Shown here: one piece after another, positions 59,301-64,000 of the stretch
How positions within the stretch are numbered: position 1 is the stretch's first letter
How the letters are laid out: the number at the start of each line of letters is the position of its first letter
Assembly (NCBI GenBank): GCA_025642065.1
Contig: JAODUP010000424.1
Coordinates: forward strand, 162,001-226,000
Reading direction: 5' to 3'
DNA: 64,000 bases
DNA from: Paralvinella palmiformis
Taxonomy: Eukaryota > Annelida > Polychaeta > Terebellida > Alvinellidae
Translations under genes and position numbers: made by a program
Notes under the pieces: generated by a model
Database searches by the model: none
What the model saw: the letters and a program-made list of their open reading frames with translations, nothing else
What the model was told of the DNA's origin: nothing

Positions 59301-59579
59301 CTAAGGCTTCAGCCAACAACAATTAACTGTGGATGTAACATAATTATGTATACTCACTCAATCCTGTTAGGTGTGCGTGTGCGCGTGCATGCGTGCTTGT
59401 GGAAATACAGATAAACTACCTCATGAACGTTTATTCCATATTTAAAGGCTAACATCCGCCCACTTTGGTATGTCAATGAACACTCCCCCTCGTATCTTGA
59501 ATGTATGCACATAACTGCATTTACGCACGCATACACATACACGCGTGCGCGTACACACGCCAATATTAACAATACGGAA

Positions 59580-60130
59580 GCCGACAGCAATTAAGATGCC
59601 TCGAGAGAACAGTTACGGAGATCAGACAAGCGTCACACAGCGACTCGTCCTCTTTGAACCCGAACAACAAAACCGCCGCTAACTGGTAAACTTAACAGCC
59701 GTCCAACGTGCAGTACGACACTGAACCCGGAAACCTGCCATAAATTATGCCCCGAGTAACGCTTTGTCCTCTTTTGTTCGCTAACTAGACGGAAGCCGTG
59801 TGACGTGTACGCGTCACCCGAACGTTTGTGTTTATTCTGTAACAAAAGGTTCCCGGATGAAAATCGCCGTTGGCCATCCGCGTGAGTGTATCCAGTCTTT
59901 AGAAATATAACGAACACAGCAAATAAAAATCTGTCTTCGGCTGAGAGGATGGAAGAAATGCAACCACGAACAATGAGAAGAGGCGTAGTATATCTCCTCT
60001 GTTTGCGTTTGATGCCGGACGGATGAGCGCCTTAATTGTAGCACAATGTCGGAGAAACGCGGACGAATGATGAACATAAGAATACGGTGGTAATTGAATC
60101 AATCCCACAGTTGACGGGATGGATTCTTGA
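59580..60130. other. Second CpG-containing block without a clear gene
   Basis: Non-repetitive, CpG-rich relative to flanks. Three minus-strand frames of 69-94 codons overlap each other without a recognisable domain. Confidence 0.3.
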
Positions 60131-60324
60131 ACCGATTAGACCTATTTCGGGTTTATCTCCAGTCAACAACGATAGAAAAGGAAAAAGCCATTCTTAAGAT
60201 AATATGACTATAATATTTTAATTAGAAGAAAATAATAGCGGATTAAATAACTGGAATGGTTATGTGTTAAAACTTTTCCCTACATCTATTAAATGGCGTT
60301 AAACAAGATGGTGTCTTATCATCG

Positions 60325-60326
<2 letters not shown>

Positions 60327-60391
<65 letters not shown>

Positions 60392-60392
60392 T
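60327..60392. repeat. (TC)n(TA)n compound microsatellite
   Basis: TC units followed directly by TA units. Confidence 0.9.
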
Positions 60393-60496
60393 CATATATT
60401 TTTAATTAAATGATTAGTTCCTGGAATAAAAATATGTCCCGAAGTATGCCATATAGTCTACTATGATTGTCATCAGGTTTAACTCTATAATAATCG

Positions 60497-60684
60497 TGAT
60501 GATAATTGATGTCTTACGGCCACCTTTGTGCACGTGATAGGCTAAATGGGCCGAGCGACCTCCAAAAGTAATGAAGCGAAGTTAAAGATGAAACACCCTT
60601 CATATATGCCGACGCCGAGATTCGAACTCATGTGGTAGTGATCTGTGGTCCAACGCGCTACCAACTAGACCACGGAGTCGCCCC
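60497..60684 (-). repeat. Full SINE family B copy
   Basis: Minus-strand head GGCGACTCCGTGGTCTAGTT, box B GAGTTCGAATCTCGG, then the complete tail ending in an ATCATC-type run. It is the most intact family B copy in the window together with 61440-61636. Confidence 0.8.
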
Positions 60685-60910
60685 TCTATAATAATGGTAG
60701 CATGCGTTCAGTAATTGTAAATAGAAAAAAAAGTACACTTTTCGCTGTGACTGGTAAAGTATGTATGTGTGCGCGTAAGTGTGGGTGGGTGGGTGGTATG
60801 AATGGTGCGTGCGTACGTGCGTGCGTGCGTGATTAGCATATATAGTAGCGAATCGATTTCTGGACGATTACGCAGTAATAACAACTTTCCATTCCACTTC
60901 AACCTCCCCC

Positions 60911-60913
<3 letters not shown>

Positions 60914-60953
<40 letters not shown>

Positions 60954-60956
60954 CAT
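60914..60956. repeat. (CATA)n(CA)n microsatellite
   Basis: ATAC tetranucleotides followed by an AC run. Confidence 0.88.
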
Positions 60957-61435
60957 GCACAAGAGAAACCAGCATCATCGTGTGGGTGTTTCCGGGGCGT
61001 CACACTTCGAGGTGTTTGTGTACACGTCATTCTGTGGATGTCACGGACGGTGACAGAATGCCACGCGCGTGTCGACGAGCCTCAAGGAAACCTCAACGCC
61101 TCAAATGTAAAGATCCTATAATGATACTTATTTGAGAACGTTATGGCCCGTATTGGTCTCCTCTTGGAACTCGCTTCCGGATCAGCCAAAGCTGACCCGT
61201 TTGAGAATGACTGAGCGTCTAAGGGAAGGATGTTTCAACGATCCGGAATTGCAATTCTGGAGTTGGTAACGATGCATTAACCGAAATCGGTAAGTACCAG
61301 AGATTAAATTGTATTTTGATATCTTATAACAATATTGCTCTAGCAATTTGTCGTCTTTAACTCAGCTATATCTATAGTAATGCCCTATATTAACGATAAT
61401 AACTTAATGATAACCATTTAACGATGACCCGCAAC
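60957..61435. other. Unique spacer, no supported gene
   Basis: Contains several CpGs (for example CCACGCGCGTGTCGACGAG near 61061) but no ORF or repeat that I can identify. Confidence 0.4.
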
Positions 61436-61439
61436 AGGA

Positions 61440-61636
61440 CGATGATTGATGATGATCGATGTTTTACGGCCACCTTTGTGCACATGGTAGGCTAAATGGT
61501 CCGAGCGACCTCCAAAGGTAATAAAGCGAAGTCGAAGATGAAACACCCTTCAGGTATGCCCACGCCGAGATTCGAACTCGGGTGGTAGTAATCTATGACC
61601 CAACGCGCTACCCAGTTAGACCAAGGAGGCACCCTA
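61440..61636 (-). repeat. Full SINE family B copy
   Basis: Same organisation and orientation as 60497-60684, with box B GAGTTCGAATCTCGG and tail intact. Confidence 0.8.
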
Positions 61637-61730
61637 CCCGCAGCAACGACCATCTTTCTAACATATATCAGTGCCATTTAGTCCAACCTCTATATTATCC
61701 GGGTTCTAAACACGTTCGGGCTACGACGCC

Positions 61731-61825
61731 TGGAGGATGTTTCATCTTTAATTTCGCCTTATTACCTCTGGAAGTCGCTCGGCCCGTCTAACTTATCACG
61801 TGACCAAAACTGGTTTAGCTGAAAC
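61731..61825 (+). repeat. SINE family B tail, diverged
   Basis: GGATGTTTCATCTTTAATTTC through CGCTCGGCCCGTCTAACTTA. More diverged than other tails. Confidence 0.55.
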
Positions 61826-62048
61826 GGTGCACGTGTCCAATCATTCGGCAAATTGCGTCATCTTTTTCGCGCTGAACGTTTAAGGGTTAGCATGCGTTGG
61901 GGTATCGTTCGGACCCTGCAGAAGCGACGAAATGCACTCAACTAACGGACGCAGAACCCTGTCCAGGCGAATTTCTGGTGTTCGGAGACGCGTCAAAACA
62001 ATTATCGGAAGCTTAGTGCCCAGACAGAAAGAGTCACCCTCGGGCACA

Positions 62049-62049
<1 letters not shown>

Positions 62050-62115
<66 letters not shown>
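62050..62115. repeat. (GT)n microsatellite
   Basis: Uninterrupted GT run directly abutting the family E repeat. ORFs reading CVCVCV through it are artefacts. Confidence 0.95.
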
Positions 62116-62116
<1 letters not shown>

Positions 62117-62292
62117 GCTGTGTATAATAACGCACAGGCCCAGAAAATCTCGAACCGTGAATTCAAACTCTGGACGTTTCTTCAGGGGACTGAATCCAGA
62201 GTGGTGACTTTTCTTGCTGAGACATCTACAGCCGTGGAGTTTGGAAGTAGAACACCCAAGTCAGATCACGGCAATAGTGAGAACGTTAAGAT
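62113..62292 (+). repeat. Dispersed repeat family E, copy 2 (internal deletion)
   Basis: Starts TTAGCTGTGTATAATAACGC and ends GATCACGGCAATAGTGAGAA. It lacks about 55 bases present in 52918-53150 between GCTGAGACAT and CTACAGCCGTGG. Confidence 0.7.
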
Positions 62293-62429
62293 TAATTACC
62301 TAAGCAGCCCTAATTATAGCTATTTTTCAATTGCTGTATCTTTCTTCAAAGTAATACTATATAAACTATAGAACCCAATTATCACTATCTTCAAAGATCA
62401 GTTTTTACAACGGGCAGGCGTCACGAAGT

Positions 62430-62491
62430 GTGTGTGTGTGTGTGTATGTGTGTGTGATAAATAAAATTAAGAGTTCTCTCTCTCTCTCTCA
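62430..62491. repeat. (GT)n and (CT)n microsatellites
   Basis: A GT run followed about 20 bases later by a CT run. Confidence 0.85.
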
Positions 62492-62901
62492 CCGATTACG
62501 GCTGTTCGACTTCACTTAACGACAACCTGCTCAGGGTGACAACAGACTGTCGGGTCGTGTGCCCGGACGTCATCAATAGGAGACATCGGTGGCCTCCGGC
62601 GCGGGACATTAATCAAAAGTAAAGCTGTCTAACAATGAATTCGATATACAGCCGTCGGGTGGTCTACAGATCGGGTGCTATTCTGGTTTAGATAAAGGCG
62701 GTGATGTGGCGGTGATATGGGGTCTTTTTTAAATTATAATAGTTTTGTTGTTGTCAGCGGCACATATTGGACGGAGAGAACCTTAAGCGGTGTATGGGAG
62801 ACCCGTGTATTGTGTCTGGTTTGGGGGATGTGACCTTATATAATAATGACGGAAAACTCATGAATTATATAAACGGCTGATTATTGCAGTACATGTAGGT
62901 G

Positions 62902-63470
62902 AGTGAGTTTATGAGTGAGTTTATGAGTGAGTTTATGAGTGAGTTTATGAGTGAGTTTATGAGTGAGTGAGTTTATGAGTGAGTGAGTTTATGAGTGAGT
63001 TTATGAGTGAGTGAGTTTATGAGTGAGTTTATGAGTGAGTTTATGAGTGAGTTTATGAGTGAGTTTATGAGTGAGTTTATGAGTGTATGAGTGAGTTTAT
63101 GAGTGAGTTTATGAGTGAGTTTGAGTGAGTGAGTGAGTGAGTGAGTGAGTGAGTGAGTGAGTGAGTGAGTGAGTGAGTGAGTGAGTGAGTGAGTGAGTGA
63201 GTGAGTGAGTGAGTGAGTGAGTGAGTGAGTGCTAGCACTCACTCACTCATAAATTCACACACTCATAAACTAACTCACTCATAAACTCACTCATAAACTG
63301 ATACACTCACTCATAAACTCATGAATTCATAACTCCCTCACTCATAAAGTCCCTCACTCATAAACTCCCTCACTCATAAACTCCCTCACTCATAAACTCC
63401 CTCACTCATCAACTCACCCATCCCCCTCACACATCAATTCACTCAATAACTCACTCAAAAACTCACTCAT
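62902..63470. repeat. GAGT/GAGTTTAT satellite with strand switch
   Basis: From 62902 the unit is GTGAGTTTATGA-like, then pure GAGT to about 63230. At 63226-63239 the sequence GAGTGCTAGCACTC is a perfect palindrome, after which the array continues as CACT/CATAAACTCAC units, the reverse complement of the first half. The right half is more diverged. Long SLTHSLTH frames are artefacts of the repeat. Confidence 0.9.
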
Positions 63471-64000
63471 GCAACCCCCCCACCCACACCAGTTCCGATA
63501 AAGCCATATCTTACATTTTATCCAACGAATTGAAGTCTCCAGCCACCATCGAGAACCGGACCGACTATCTCAGCGCGTCACACACACAGAACAAAACGAA
63601 AGACGCCAACAGTTCACGTGACAACTAAACGAATATCGTTTACATTGTCCGTCCGATCTGTCGTTTATTAAAACGCTGTACCAGCCACTGATTGGCGCCA
63701 AATTTTCCACCGGATTAACACCCCCCCCCCCACATCACACCGCGACCCCCTCCCTGCATAGCCGTATAACAATGAACTCGTTGACAGGGTGCCGACCCGA
63801 CGAAACATTCTCTCTCACTCACTCTCTCACTGGCCTTTGTCTCCGTTATGTGACTGGCGATCTGCGGTCGTCGCTGGTCGGTCAACGTTTAGGTCATTTC
63901 TGATTAGTGACCCTTTGAAATAGGACCGGGTTCGAAATAGGATTGAGTTGAATTTCGCCGTCCGAGTAAGCCCCGATTGACGTGGAAGTCGGCGTGTGGT
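63471..64000. other. GC-richer block at window end, possible promoter-like sequence
   Basis: Contains CACGTG (about 63616) and GATTGGCGCC, an inverted CCAAT motif (about 63690), plus poly-C near 63720. No ORF. It may be the upstream region of a gene beyond the window, but nothing here proves it. Confidence 0.25.

Noticed and set aside
62051..62371. ORF starting with CVCVCV
   Set aside because: It reads through a GT microsatellite into the family E repeat.
62973..63242. ORF encoding SLTHSLTH repeats
   Set aside because: It is a direct translation of the GAGT satellite.
62902..63470. CRISPR-like array
   Set aside because: Units are contiguous simple repeats without unique spacers, in a eukaryotic genome.

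Overview
The window is nuclear DNA of an animal. Genes are intron-rich with GT-AG splice sites, surrounded by large AT-rich intergenic stretches, many microsatellites, several tRNA-derived SINE families and decayed LINE, Ty3/Gypsy and DNA-transposon pieces. The SINE and simple-repeat landscape looks like a lophotrochozoan, probably a gastropod or other mollusc; this is an impression from repeat style, not a database match. There is no rRNA gene, CRISPR array, operon or convincing functional tRNA.

Layout. 1-3.4 kb: AT-rich intergenic sequence. 3.4-10.3 kb: a plus-strand locus with a TATA box, an upstream three-unit heat-shock element, a chain of short exons of about 50 nt separated by introns of 200-240 nt that arose by tandem duplication, a 66-bp minisatellite and a terminal AATAAA. 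It has no sustained reading frame and is best read as a long non-coding RNA or small-RNA host gene. 10.3-16.3 kb: intergenic, with a MITE-like repeat and SINEs. 16.43-30.08 kb: a complete 11-exon LONRF gene (RING, TPR, RING, LON-substrate-binding domain) encoding 755 residues; every junction is in phase. 33.56-37.09 kb, minus strand: a two-exon gene for an 876-residue TPR-rich protein with a C-terminal alpha/beta domain, convergent with LONRF. 40.1-41.1 kb: 5'-truncated LINE, minus strand. 44.9-46.6 kb: a decayed, frameshifted unrecognised coding sequence. 48.2-51.0 kb: a defective Ty3/Gypsy element, minus strand, lacking most of its reverse transcriptase. 51.0-51.5 kb: a second LINE fragment. 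52-64 kb: repeat-dense sequence (SINEs, microsatellites, a large inverted GAGT satellite) with some CpG-containing unique blocks.

The two protein genes are ordinary unlinked host genes. LONRF is a predicted E3 ubiquitin ligase. The minus-strand gene resembles the large TPR scaffolds (TTC22/IFIT-like) of invertebrates, and its C-terminal fold is unassigned. The most unusual part is the 3.5-10.3 kb locus, where a stress-type promoter, duplicated non-coding exons and a minisatellite occur together.
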